DNA from: Muribaculaceae bacterium
Lineage (GTDB): Bacteria > Bacteroidota > Bacteroidia > Bacteroidales > Muribaculaceae
Reading direction: 5' to 3'
Length of the DNA: 64,000 bases
NCBI GenBank assembly: GCA_017436845.1
Contig: JAFSCJ010000005.1
Span: 248,001-312,000 of the forward strand
Positions 19,495 through 27,192 of the stretch are shown one piece after another. A program made the position numbers and the translations under genes. Each line of letters starts with the position of its first letter. Position 1 is the first letter of the stretch. The notes under the pieces are model-generated. The model was not told the origin of the DNA. It saw only the letters and a program-made list of their open reading frames with translations, and did not search any database.

Positions 19495-21039
19495 TCAGTT
19501 GGTTGCGCCCCATGAGCCACGGTCGAGGTTGCGGTAGTTGACAGCTTCGCGAATGTGTGCAATGCCGATGTTTTCAGCATTGTCAAGGTCAGCAATTGTG
19601 CGTGCAACCTTTAATATCCGATCATAGGCGCGTGCCGACATATCAAGTCGCAACATTGCATCTTTCAATATTTTCAAACAATCAGCATCAAGATGTGCAT
19701 ATTTGTTTAACAATCGAGAATTCATTTGTGCATTGCAATATACCTCTTTTTCGTTGCGAAAACGCTCCGTTTGCCTTGCTCGTGCCGCAATAACACGCTC
19801 TCTTATCGTGCGACTATCTTCTCCCGGTGTTGCCGATGATATATCCTCAAATGGTACAGGCATTATCTCCACTTGTATGTCGATGCGGTCAAGTAGCGGA
19901 CCGGAGATGCGGTTGAGGTATTTCTGTACTGCTCCCGGTGCACACATGCATTGTTTTGTTGGATGAGAGTAATATCCACATGGGCAAGGATTCATCGAAG
20001 CAACAAGCATAAAGCCTGCCGGGTAGTCGATTGAATATTTCGCTCGCGAAATATTTATGTGGCGATCCTCCAATGGCTGACGCATCACTTCAAGCACTTG
20101 TCGGCTGAATTCAGGAAATTCGTCAAGAAACAATACGCCATTGTGGGCCAACGAAATCTCTCCCGGCATGGGGTTTCCTCCACCTCCCACAAGAGCCACA
20201 GGCGAAATAGTGTGATGAGGGGCTCGGAATGGACGTGCAGTCATCAGCATTGATCCGCGTTTCAATTTTCCTGCAACGGAATGTATCTTAGTCGTTTCGA
20301 GGGCTTCTTGTAATGTCATGGGAGGGAGGATTGATGGCAATCTCTTTGCCATCATTGATTTTCCGGAGCCCGGAGGTCCCACAAGTATAATGTTATGCCC
20401 CCCCGCACAAGCCACCTCAAGTGCACGTTTTACATTTTCTTGTCCTTTTACTTCGGCAAAATCATAGTCAAACAGATCAACGGCCTTGCTAAATTCTTCT
20501 CGGGTGTTTATTATGGTAGGAGACATCATGTAGGTCTCATTGAAAAATGAAACCACTTGTGCAAGGTTATCCACCCCATAAACGTCAAGATTATTGACTA
20601 CAGCAGCCTCTGTAACATTGGCTTGAGGGACTATCATACCCTTAAATCCTGCCTCACGTGCTTTTATCGCCATGGGCAACACTCCTTTTATGGGCAATAC
20701 CGAGCCGTCAAGCGACAACTCACCCATTATCATATAATCGCCTAATGAGTCGCTTTTCAATTTGCCATCGGCAGCAAGAATTCCGATTGCAATGGGAAGG
20801 TCATAGGCAGCACCTTCCTTTCTTATATCGGCAGGGGACATATTTACCACTACCCGACGACGAGGAAATTCAAGTGCCAACTGCTTCATGGCCGATTGCA
20901 CTCGTTGGTAACTCTCTTTTACTGCTACATCAGGCAACCCTACAATGCAAAATGAGATACCATTATCTACAAGCACTTCAATGGTTACTTGCAATGCATC
21001 AATCCCTTGCACTGCTGCACCATATACCTTTACCAACAT
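19495..21039 (-). CDS. comM: YifB/ComM-family Mg-chelatase-like AAA+ ATPase
   Basis: 514 residues, full length. The N-terminal region is the ChlI-like domain (VEVLVDNGISFCIVGLPDVAVKES style start; RRVVVNMSPADIRKEG). The AAA+ core has Walker A in GPPGSGKSMMAKRLPSILPP and Walker B in GVLFLDEFPEF. A CPCGY...CMCAPG cysteine cluster follows, then a C-terminal helical domain. ComM is known as a helicase for branch migration during integration of transforming DNA, but homologues occur in species not known to be competent, so the role here is open. Gene neighbours are a lipoprotein upstream (17-bp gap) and the flavodiiron gene downstream. Confidence 0.95.
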   Translation of the reverse strand: MLVKVYGAAVQGIDALQVTIEVLVDNGISFCIVGLPDVAVKESYQRVQSAMKQLALEFPRRRVVVNMSPADIRKEGAAYDLPIAIGILAADGKLKSDSLGDYMIMGELSLDGSVLPIKGVLPMAIKAREAGFKGMIVPQANVTEAAVVNNLDVYGVDNLAQVVSFFNETYMMSPTIINTREEFSKAVDLFDYDFAEVKGQENVKRALEVACAGGHNIILVGPPGSGKSMMAKRLPSILPPMTLQEALETTKIHSVAGKLKRGSMLMTARPFRAPHHTISPVALVGGGGNPMPGEISLAHNGVLFLDEFPEFSRQVLEVMRQPLEDRHINISRAKYSIDYPAGFMLVASMNPCPCGYYSHPTKQCMCAPGAVQKYLNRISGPLLDRIDIQVEIMPVPFEDISSATPGEDSRTIRERVIAARARQTERFRNEKEVYCNAQMNSRLLNKYAHLDADCLKILKDAMLRLDMSARAYDRILKVARTIADLDNAENIGIAHIREAVNYRNLDRGSWGATN

Positions 21040-21056
21040 AGCAATTCTTTTGATTA

Positions 21057-22076
21057 TTATTTATTTATCTGAGTATCAAGCATTTGCGACACTCGCATTA
21101 TTGATGAGCCCCTATATAGTTGTTTCCCTGTTGAGTCAACTACAATAAAATAGGGTAAGCGAGGTATCGACAATCGATCTATACCCTTAGCTCTCACCGA
21201 TCCTAATGCCCAGCATTGTACCCAATTGGCAGAGTCTTTGCGTGTGATGCGTTTCCATGTTGATGTATCTGTAGCCAAGGAAACATCAAAAATCTTTAAT
21301 TGACGTGATTTCTTCCCTTTGCTCAACTTCTTAAATTGCGGAACGATAGAATCGCGTGCCGATTTATCATCATCGGTGAACCCCAAAACCGAATAAGAAG
21401 ACAACGCAGGGTTATAAGTCATCAACGAGTCATCTTTGCAATAAATCTTCATTGGGAGAATATTATTATGAGCTGTAGCCGAATTGACATGTGCAAACAT
21501 TGCTTCATGGCCTTCAACCAATGAATGAGGTCGGGCATGTTCCGATATAGCCCTTAATATCGAGTCAGCAGTTCTTTCATTATTAGGGCAATAGTATTCT
21601 GTCAACATCAAGACAGTTGAGAACAATTCTTCTTTGTGTTTTGAGACATATTGAGCAATTAAATCGTTTCGTAGGTCGATGTTGTCTGATGATAATACTG
21701 TCGAATTATCAGTCAAAAATTTTCCCCATTTTTCTGAGACCTCATTCCCTTCGAACGATGCTTTATATCTGTTACCATTTTCGAGTTTGCATTCTACTGT
21801 CTCTCCGTTCTCCACCATTAAGTGTCCCAACAAAACACCATTGGTAGTTTGTATTTCAACCAATGTGGGTTCCGGGGCATTTCCAACAACCGAAAATTTC
21901 CCATCAATTACTATGGCACGACTTTCACGAACTGCACCATTGGCATAATATATAATTTTAATATTTTGTGTTCCCATCCCATTTATAACACCGGCAATAC
22001 GGAATTCAGTGCTATCTCCACATGAGAACAGCAACACGCTCAATATCAAGCTAAAAAATAAACAAATCTTTTTCAC
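21057..22076 (-). CDS. DUF4369/thioredoxin-like lipoprotein
   Basis: 339 residues from a GTG start at 22076. A longer reading from 22118 is unlikely because the -7 box at 22096-22103 lies inside it. The start VKKICLFFSLILSVLLFSCGD is a lipoprotein signal with the lipobox LFSC. The next 90 residues (FRIAGVINGMGTQNIKIIYY, RAIVIDGKFSV, TLVEIQTTNGVLLGHLMVENGETVEC) match the DUF4369 domain that often precedes thiol-disulfide domains in Bacteroidetes. The C-terminal part ends with a thioredoxin-like RLPYFIVVDSTGKQLYRG, but no CxxC pair is visible, so redox activity is doubtful. It starts the comM operon. Confidence 0.75.
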   Translation of the reverse strand: MKKICLFFSLILSVLLFSCGDSTEFRIAGVINGMGTQNIKIIYYANGAVRESRAIVIDGKFSVVGNAPEPTLVEIQTTNGVLLGHLMVENGETVECKLENGNRYKASFEGNEVSEKWGKFLTDNSTVLSSDNIDLRNDLIAQYVSKHKEELFSTVLMLTEYYCPNNERTADSILRAISEHARPHSLVEGHEAMFAHVNSATAHNNILPMKIYCKDDSLMTYNPALSSYSVLGFTDDDKSARDSIVPQFKKLSKGKKSRQLKIFDVSLATDTSTWKRITRKDSANWVQCWALGSVRAKGIDRLSIPRLPYFIVVDSTGKQLYRGSSIMRVSQMLDTQINK

Positions 22077-22095
22077 AATTGTCAAGTTATATCCA

Positions 22096-22103
22096 CAAAG
22101 GTA
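22096..22103 (-). promoter_or_regulatory. -7 box TACCTTTG for the lipoprotein-comM-fprA operon
   Basis: Exact TAnnTTTG on the minus strand, 19 bp before the GTG start at 22076; it also argues against any start above it. Confidence 0.6.
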
Positions 22104-22191
22104 AATATATCTCCTCACCCTTCCAAGAAAAATTAGATTTATTGGACATTATTTTAGACTTTTCTTACAATACAAACAGTTCTAATATGCT

Positions 22192-22199
22192 TATCTTTG
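22192..22199 (+). promoter_or_regulatory. -7 box TATCTTTG for the 22208 gene
   Basis: Exact TAnnTTTG only 8 bp before the ATG at 22208, so the mRNA would have almost no 5' leader. Confidence 0.6.
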
Positions 22200-22207
22200 T
22201 ATTTAAT

Positions 22208-23050
22208 ATGAAAACAATACGTCTTTGCATATTCATCGTTTTTGTAAATTTTATCACCACTGGTCTTAACGCTCAAATAATGGCCAGCCAGTCCGGAATT
22301 TACAATATCGATAGTTTGCGCCAAACATTTGACAAAACGCCTTCTTTTGGACTATACAAAGACAATTATTTTATCTTTGGGATACCCACCGGGAATGCTC
22401 CAACGGTAAAAAATTCCAATGCAAAATTCCAACTTTCAATTTCACAAAGGATTACCAAAAGCGTCTTACCATGGAATACTTATTTGTATTTTTTCTATAC
22501 ACAAAAATGCTTTTGGAACATTATTGATGACTCGATGCCAATGACCGACATCAATTTCAATCCCGGGATAGGACTGACAAAACCTCTATTTGTCAAAGAT
22601 AGGTTTATAGGAAAAATCTCACTAATATTAGAACACGAAAGTAACGGCAAAGACAGTATAAATTCTCGCTCATGGGAAAGAGTCTCATTCGCAGCAAATA
22701 TTGTTGTAGATCCACACTTAATAGTTCATGGCAAATTTTGGATACCCATTGTCGATGGAAAACACAATAAGGATTTACTGAATTATGCCGGACTGTTTCA
22801 AGTGGGAGCATCATTGTCGTCGACAAATAAGAAATTTGGGGTTGCATTTAACTTGACCAAACGCAAAGGATGGAATCTAAACTATAATACAACAGTTGAA
22901 TTTACCTATCGATTTTCTCGTCGATCAAATCAGCATCTATTTATGCAATTCTATAACGGTTATGGCGAAGGTTTGTTAAACTATAAACATCATAGTTCCA
23001 TGATTAGAGCCGGAATAGTCATTAAACCAAATCTTTTCAGCGAGTTCTAA
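22208..23050 (+). CDS. Exported beta-barrel-like protein of unknown function
   Basis: 280 residues from the ATG at 22208. A longer frame begins at 22079, but the -7 box at 22192 rules that start out. Residues 1-22 (MKTIRLCIFIVFVNFITTGL, cut near NAQ) are a signal peptide. The rest is full of alternating strands ending in aromatic residues (FQLSISQRI, TYLYFFYTQKCFW, WNLNYNTTVEFTYRF, HLFMQFYNGYGEG) and ends FSEF; the pattern fits an outer-membrane barrel such as a phospholipase A1-like protein. The HESNG motif (LILEHESNGKDS) resembles the HxSNG region of outer-membrane phospholipase A (PldA). This is suggestive: PldA has an H...S...N triad and a YTQ..W pattern also seen here. Confidence in activity is moderate. 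Confidence 0.65.
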   Translation: MKTIRLCIFIVFVNFITTGLNAQIMASQSGIYNIDSLRQTFDKTPSFGLYKDNYFIFGIPTGNAPTVKNSNAKFQLSISQRITKSVLPWNTYLYFFYTQKCFWNIIDDSMPMTDINFNPGIGLTKPLFVKDRFIGKISLILEHESNGKDSINSRSWERVSFAANIVVDPHLIVHGKFWIPIVDGKHNKDLLNYAGLFQVGASLSSTNKKFGVAFNLTKRKGWNLNYNTTVEFTYRFSRRSNQHLFMQFYNGYGEGLLNYKHHSSMIRAGIVIKPNLFSEF

Positions 23051-23421
23051 ATCAAATTGCGCAATATCCACCACAATATAATAATAATCCCGGTCCCCCA
23101 TATAACATACTTCGAATTTACTGCCCCATGAAATTGCGGATAACGCGATTTTAGGATTTCGGCAATCCCCAACACAGCCAACATAGGGAAAAACAAGTAT
23201 AGCGCAGCATTGTAGTGCCACACCGCTACAAAATCACCATGTAACAATGCATGAATTGCCCTTTGTGAGCCACAACCCGGACATTCCAGTCCTGTCATTG
23301 ACAAAAACGGACACCGAGGAAAGAAATAATCTGATGGGTCAAAATAAAAATAAACACACAGAATTAAAATGGCGAGAAAAATTCCCGCCACTATTACATT
23401 GCGCCTTGTAACGAAGCCCAT
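23047..23421 (-). CDS. DUF2752 membrane protein
   Basis: About 124 residues from MGFVTRRNVIV; a longer frame to 23487 lies inside the upstream gene. One helix at the start (VIVAGIFLAILILCVYFYF) is followed by the DUF2752 signature FPRCPFLSMTGLECPGCGSQRAIHAL in pieces, with Cys pairs in CPF and CPGCG, then two more helices. The function is unknown; the CPGCG motif suggests metal or redox binding. The start lies about 28 bp inside the end of the upstream GYF/CD225 gene, so the two are coupled. The 3' end overlaps the convergent 22208 gene by 4 bp. Confidence 0.85.
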   Translation of the reverse strand: MGFVTRRNVIVAGIFLAILILCVYFYFDPSDYFFPRCPFLSMTGLECPGCGSQRAIHALLHGDFVAVWHYNAALYLFFPMLAVLGIAEILKSRYPQFHGAVNSKYVIWGTGIIIILWWILRNLI

Positions 23422-23927
23422 AATATCGATAATAGTCCGCTGAAAGGTTGGTAAATGAGACCTCCCACAAATGCGAGTATCACCCACAATGCTGCTCGTT
23501 CTGAAGCTTTGCGTGCTCCGCTATAATCACCATTATTATACTTAGTCTTTACTTGAGAAGAATATATTATGGCTGGTATACCAAGAGGAGCACAGCATAG
23601 CACAATAACCAATACTGCCCATACGAGATAAGATGGAGGACATGGTCGAAGAGTTTTTTTCTCAACTGCCATTACCGGTTGTTCTTGTTCCGACTCAGGC
23701 ACCGACTCTGTTTCAACAATTTCAGTTGCTTCGGTGTTGAAATTTTCGTCGGTTTCTGTTACTTCATTATTTAGCAATTCTGCGAGTTCCGCTACTTGAT
23801 GGGCTTGAATCCAATCCTCAAGACCAACATACCATACAGGAGTGTCGGCTTTTAAATCATATTCCTTCAATGCCTCGATGGTTAATGGCCCTACTCTTTC
23901 TTCATTAACTATAATCCAATATTCCAT
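23394..23927 (-). CDS. GYF_2 plus CD225/dispanin-type membrane protein
   Basis: 177 residues. The N-terminus (MEYWIIVNEERVGPLTIEAL, then ADTPVWYVGLEDWIQA) is a GYF_2 domain, a small fold often found at the start of bacterial membrane proteins. A Glu-rich linker follows at about 55-90. The C-terminal half has two helices in the CD225/dispanin arrangement: LVWAVLVIVLCCAPLGIPAIIYSS, then KYNNGDYSGARKASERAALWVILAF. Eukaryotic CD225 proteins (IFITMs) alter membrane fusion; the bacterial role is unknown. It pairs with DUF2752, a pairing I recall from other Bacteroidetes. Confidence 0.87.
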   Translation of the reverse strand: MEYWIIVNEERVGPLTIEALKEYDLKADTPVWYVGLEDWIQAHQVAELAELLNNEVTETDENFNTEATEIVETESVPESEQEQPVMAVEKKTLRPCPPSYLVWAVLVIVLCCAPLGIPAIIYSSQVKTKYNNGDYSGARKASERAALWVILAFVGGLIYQPFSGLLSILWASLQGAM

Positions 23928-23937
23928 AATATCTCAA

Positions 23938-24822
23938 TTAGAAGAATTTTACTTGTTCGCCTAAAATGTCAGAGAGAAGATTATTTGCAAGACGACTTGC
24001 CCCTATGCGGAAATATTCATTTGTCAACCACTTTTCGCCAAGTACCTCCTTGATTATTGTATAATAAGCAACAGCATCATCGGTAGTAGAAACGCCTCCC
24101 GATGCTTTAAAGCCCACCATTATACCTGTGCGGTCATAATAATCTTTGATACAAGAAGCCATCACATAAGCTGCTTCAAGTGATGCTCCGGGATAACCTT
24201 TTCCTGTTGAGGTTTTCAAGAAATCGGCTCCTGAATACATTGACAACACCGATGCTTTCTTGATATTAGCAGCAGTTTGCAACGCTCCTGTTTCAAGAAT
24301 AACTTTTAGTTTTGCCTCACGACACACTTGTTTTAGCTCAATGATTTCATCACACACAGCCTCATAGTCATCGTCAAGATAATTGCCAAGATTAAATACT
24401 ACATCTATCTCATCGGCACCACCGTCAACCGCAAGAGCTGTTTCAGCAATTTTTACTTCGGGGAATGTTTGGGACGAAGGAAACCCTGCCGATACAGCGG
24501 CAACTTCAACATCGCTGACCTCAAGGACTGTGCGCACCAATTGTGCAAAACATGGATATACACATATTGCGGCAACGTTTTTCAACTCGGGGTGTTCGTT
24601 ATCAAAGTCATTTACTCTTTCTACAAATTTAGCCACCGATTGAGGAGAGTCTGTAGAATTGAGCGTTGTCAAATCTATCGTGTTGAACAAAAATTTATAC
24701 ACATCTTGATTTTTATTTTCTTCAAGATGGGCTGCTATAATTTTTTCTACTGCTGCTTTTACTTGAGCATCATCCTCTGTTACTTTACATGCAGCAATTG
24801 CATTTAGATATTTATCACTCAT
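23938..24822 (-). CDS. deoC: Deoxyribose-phosphate aldolase
   Basis: 294 residues, the longer DeoC type. It splits 2-deoxyribose 5-phosphate into glyceraldehyde 3-phosphate and acetaldehyde in deoxynucleoside breakdown. Active-site features are seen in GADEIDVVFNLGN, DFLKTSTGKGYPGAS and VGFKASGGVSTTDDA, with the Schiff-base lysine in FLKTSTG and the second lysine in GFKASGG. It lies 18 bp after the MazG-like gene and 10 bp before the GYF/CD225 gene. Confidence 0.96.
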   Translation of the reverse strand: MSDKYLNAIAACKVTEDDAQVKAAVEKIIAAHLEENKNQDVYKFLFNTIDLTTLNSTDSPQSVAKFVERVNDFDNEHPELKNVAAICVYPCFAQLVRTVLEVSDVEVAAVSAGFPSSQTFPEVKIAETALAVDGGADEIDVVFNLGNYLDDDYEAVCDEIIELKQVCREAKLKVILETGALQTAANIKKASVLSMYSGADFLKTSTGKGYPGASLEAAYVMASCIKDYYDRTGIMVGFKASGGVSTTDDAVAYYTIIKEVLGEKWLTNEYFRIGASRLANNLLSDILGEQVKFF

Positions 24823-24840
24823 TCTATATTTGGTTTTAGT

Positions 24841-25179
24841 TTATTTCAATTTATCGTTATTCTGATGACGTTCCTTGTCACGCTTTGTTTTTTTCTCTAT
24901 GTTACGAGCTAATGCCTCCGTGAGATTGACTCCTGTTTGATTAGCTATCGCCATCAACACCCACAGCACATCAGCGAGTTCATCGCCAAGGGTGTCTTTT
25001 TCACCTTCCTTAAATGACTGATCGCCATAACGACGAGCCATGATGCGAGCAACCTCGCCTACCTCTTCGGTCAATACGGCCATATTGGTCAATGGGGAGA
25101 AATACCTCACTCCTATCGTTTTAATCCATTGATCCACAATCTCTTGTGCCTGGCGTAATGTTACTTCTCCTTCAATCAT
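24841..25179 (-). CDS. MazG-like nucleotide pyrophosphohydrolase
   Basis: 112 residues. All-alpha MazG fold with the EExxE...ExxD metal-binding pattern: LTEEVGEVARIMARR and DELADVLWVLMAIANQ. Members hydrolyse (d)NTPs to NMP and pyrophosphate, often for pool sanitation. It is only 1 bp after dtd, so co-translation is likely, and both are quality-control enzymes. The C-terminal tail is very basic (EKKTKRDKERHQNNDK). Confidence 0.92.
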   Translation of the reverse strand: MIEGEVTLRQAQEIVDQWIKTIGVRYFSPLTNMAVLTEEVGEVARIMARRYGDQSFKEGEKDTLGDELADVLWVLMAIANQTGVNLTEALARNIEKKTKRDKERHQNNDKLK

Positions 25180-25180
25180 G

Positions 25181-25633
25181 TTATTCTCTTAGTTTAGAGT
25201 CGATTATGATTGTTACAGGACCATCATTCACTAATGTTACCTGCATGTCTGCTCCAAAAACGCCTTTTTTCGTCGGACGACCAAGTCCCTCTGTTATCAT
25301 ATCACAATAAGCATCATACAAAGGAATTGCGACATCGTGTCCAGCGGCATGAATATATGATGGACGATTGCCCTTTTTGGTCGATGCGTTTAGCGTAAAT
25401 TGACTCACAGCAAGCACCTCTCCTTCAACATCTGCCACCGAGCGATTCATCACGCCTGCTTCATCGTCAAAAATGCGCATAGCAATGGTCTTAGCGGCAA
25501 GCCAACGTGCATCATCAATCGTGTCCCCTTCGGCAACCCCTACGAGTACCATCAACCCGGCTCCAATTGACGAATGTAGCTCCCCGCCAATCTCCACCGA
25601 TGCCTCCTTAACCCTCTGTATTACTAATCTCAT
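25181..25633 (-). CDS. dtd: D-aminoacyl-tRNA deacylase
   Basis: 150 residues, standard length. It removes D-amino acids, and glycine from tRNA-Ala, mischarged on tRNA. The start MRLVIQRVKEASVEI and the active-site motifs SQFTL (VLAVSQFTLNAS) and the cross-subunit NDGPVT near the C-terminus are all in place. It is the first gene of the dtd-mazG-deoC-GYF-DUF2752 run, with a promoter at 25657-25664. Confidence 0.97.
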   Translation of the reverse strand: MRLVIQRVKEASVEIGGELHSSIGAGLMVLVGVAEGDTIDDARWLAAKTIAMRIFDDEAGVMNRSVADVEGEVLAVSQFTLNASTKKGNRPSYIHAAGHDVAIPLYDAYCDMITEGLGRPTKKGVFGADMQVTLVNDGPVTIIIDSKLRE

Positions 25634-25656
25634 AAGAAATTTTCTCTGCTTTTTCG

Positions 25657-25664
25657 CAAAGATA
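25657..25664 (-). promoter_or_regulatory. -7 box TATCTTTG for the dtd operon
   Basis: Exact TAnnTTTG on the minus strand, 23 bp before the dtd ATG. Confidence 0.6.
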
Positions 25665-25784
25665 ACGATTATTATTTAATATCTAACACTCTGCCTCTTG
25701 TTTTAGATTTCACAGCACGCTATTTCTACTGATTAATAGCCGAGTAATGTTTAATCGCTTAAATGAAACGGACAACTATACGCA

Positions 25785-25818
25785 AAAAAAATGGAAGTTT
25801 CGAAAACTCCCATTTTTT
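25785..25818 (-). terminator. Terminator after the 445-residue secreted-protein gene
   Basis: On the minus strand AAAAATGGGAGTTTT pairs with AAACTTCCATTTTTT (two non-Watson-Crick positions) across a tight loop, and the 3' arm ends in a U tract. It lies about 25 bp after the stop at 25842. Confidence 0.75.
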
Positions 25819-25841
25819 ATTTCCAATAGCTTTTCCTGTTA

Positions 25842-27179
25842 TTACTTGTAGTTTACTTTTTGTTTGATAGGAGATTTTTGACGCATGTCGTAGCTACCCC
25901 AGCTGCCGGCTTGGTAGTTTTGCCACAACATTTGATGAGAAACATAGTACTCGCCACCTTCTTTGATGATTACATCGACATTGATGCTGCGGTGGTCGGT
26001 GCGGTTGAAATTGTTGGGGTCGGTATATACGTGCCAATCGCTTTCCACCACAATAGCTTTCACGAATTGAGAGCCAAATTTAGCCTTTGCTTGTGCAGTT
26101 GCTTGATTTTTGATTGTAGCCGATACGGGAGTTGCTTTAGGCATTTCAACCGGAGTTGAGTTTGCTGTTCGAGCTACATCGAGCCATTTATCATAATATT
26201 GTTGATACATCAACTTAAAGTCATCTTCCATGTCCAAGTAAATGTCATCGTTCTTGCGGGTTGAATAGAAGCGTTCGCGTTCGATATCGCTTTTCATCAT
26301 TCTATAATCCTTGAAAAGAAGATTGAAAGCATCGGCAATGCGGCCTTCGGCTTGAGCTTGTTTAGCTTCAGCCATTGTTTGTTGCATAGCGCTACGCATA
26401 ACTTCATAGGTAGTGTTATCCATGAATGCACCGTAGGCATCGTCATTATCTACTCGTTTCCAACGCTTCAAGCGGTCATCTTCCGATTCCAACAAACTGA
26501 TTTGTGTTCCGTCATTGAGCAAAAGTTTGCGCATTCCCGACATACCGGTATATTCTTCGGCCCAACCAAGTCGAGTTCTTTTATAGGGCACAGTGTGCAC
26601 AATAGAACTAAGAGCCAAGATTTCATATGCGCGTCGTGCACGAATGTAGCATCTATAACCTTCAACTTCATTTGGGTGCTTGATAAAGTAAGAGAAATAG
26701 GCCACCAACGGATATTCGGTAACATGCACTTGTTTCAATCCTCTCGTTGGTGATTGATAGTCAAAGAATTCAAACAACCAAAAATGCTCATCGTTATCAG
26801 GCAAATTTCCGAGAGCAATCCACTTCTCGTAATACTCTTTTACTTTGGGATTGTTGATATCATAGAGAGGAGCATTCACTGAATCTTCAACCGGCTGATA
26901 GATAAACACCTCGGGGTTGAGTTGCACCGCTGCAGTAGCCTGATTGTTGCCATCGGACTTGACAATGCTCTTTACAGGGCTTTCACTTGAAGAGCTTTCG
27001 TTGGAAGAGCTATTGTCGTTAGACGAATTTGACTCGTTGTCACCGCCTATCGAAACTTCCACATTCACAGCCTTTTTGGCTTTCTTAAGCAAACTCTTAA
27101 ACTGAGCTTCTGCCGTAAACTGCATTCCGAATATAACAGCTATCGCCATTATTATTCTCAAAACTTGATTCTTTTTCAT
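25842..27179 (-). CDS. Secreted protein of unknown function with Ser/Asn-rich linker
   Basis: 445 residues, family not recognised. A signal peptide (MKKNQVLRIIMAIAVIFGMQ, cut near AEAQ) is followed by a short basic stretch (KSLLKKAKKAVN) and a low-complexity linker at about 45-70 almost purely Ser, Asn, Asp and Glu. The main domain from about 85 is helix-rich with many Tyr, Arg and Trp (KVKEYYEKWIALGNLPDNDE, YEVMRSAMQQTMAEAKQAQA). A C-terminal domain (KAIVVESDWHVYTDPNNF, RSINVDVIIKEGGEYYVSHQ) is beta-rich and resembles the tail of other Bacteroidales secreted proteins. It starts 13 bp after the LRR gene and is expected to be co-transcribed. Confidence 0.75.
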   Translation of the reverse strand: MKKNQVLRIIMAIAVIFGMQFTAEAQFKSLLKKAKKAVNVEVSIGGDNESNSSNDNSSSNESSSSESPVKSIVKSDGNNQATAAVQLNPEVFIYQPVEDSVNAPLYDINNPKVKEYYEKWIALGNLPDNDEHFWLFEFFDYQSPTRGLKQVHVTEYPLVAYFSYFIKHPNEVEGYRCYIRARRAYEILALSSIVHTVPYKRTRLGWAEEYTGMSGMRKLLLNDGTQISLLESEDDRLKRWKRVDNDDAYGAFMDNTTYEVMRSAMQQTMAEAKQAQAEGRIADAFNLLFKDYRMMKSDIERERFYSTRKNDDIYLDMEDDFKLMYQQYYDKWLDVARTANSTPVEMPKATPVSATIKNQATAQAKAKFGSQFVKAIVVESDWHVYTDPNNFNRTDHRSINVDVIIKEGGEYYVSHQMLWQNYQAGSWGSYDMRQKSPIKQKVNYK

Positions 27180-27192
27180 AATAATTGATTTA

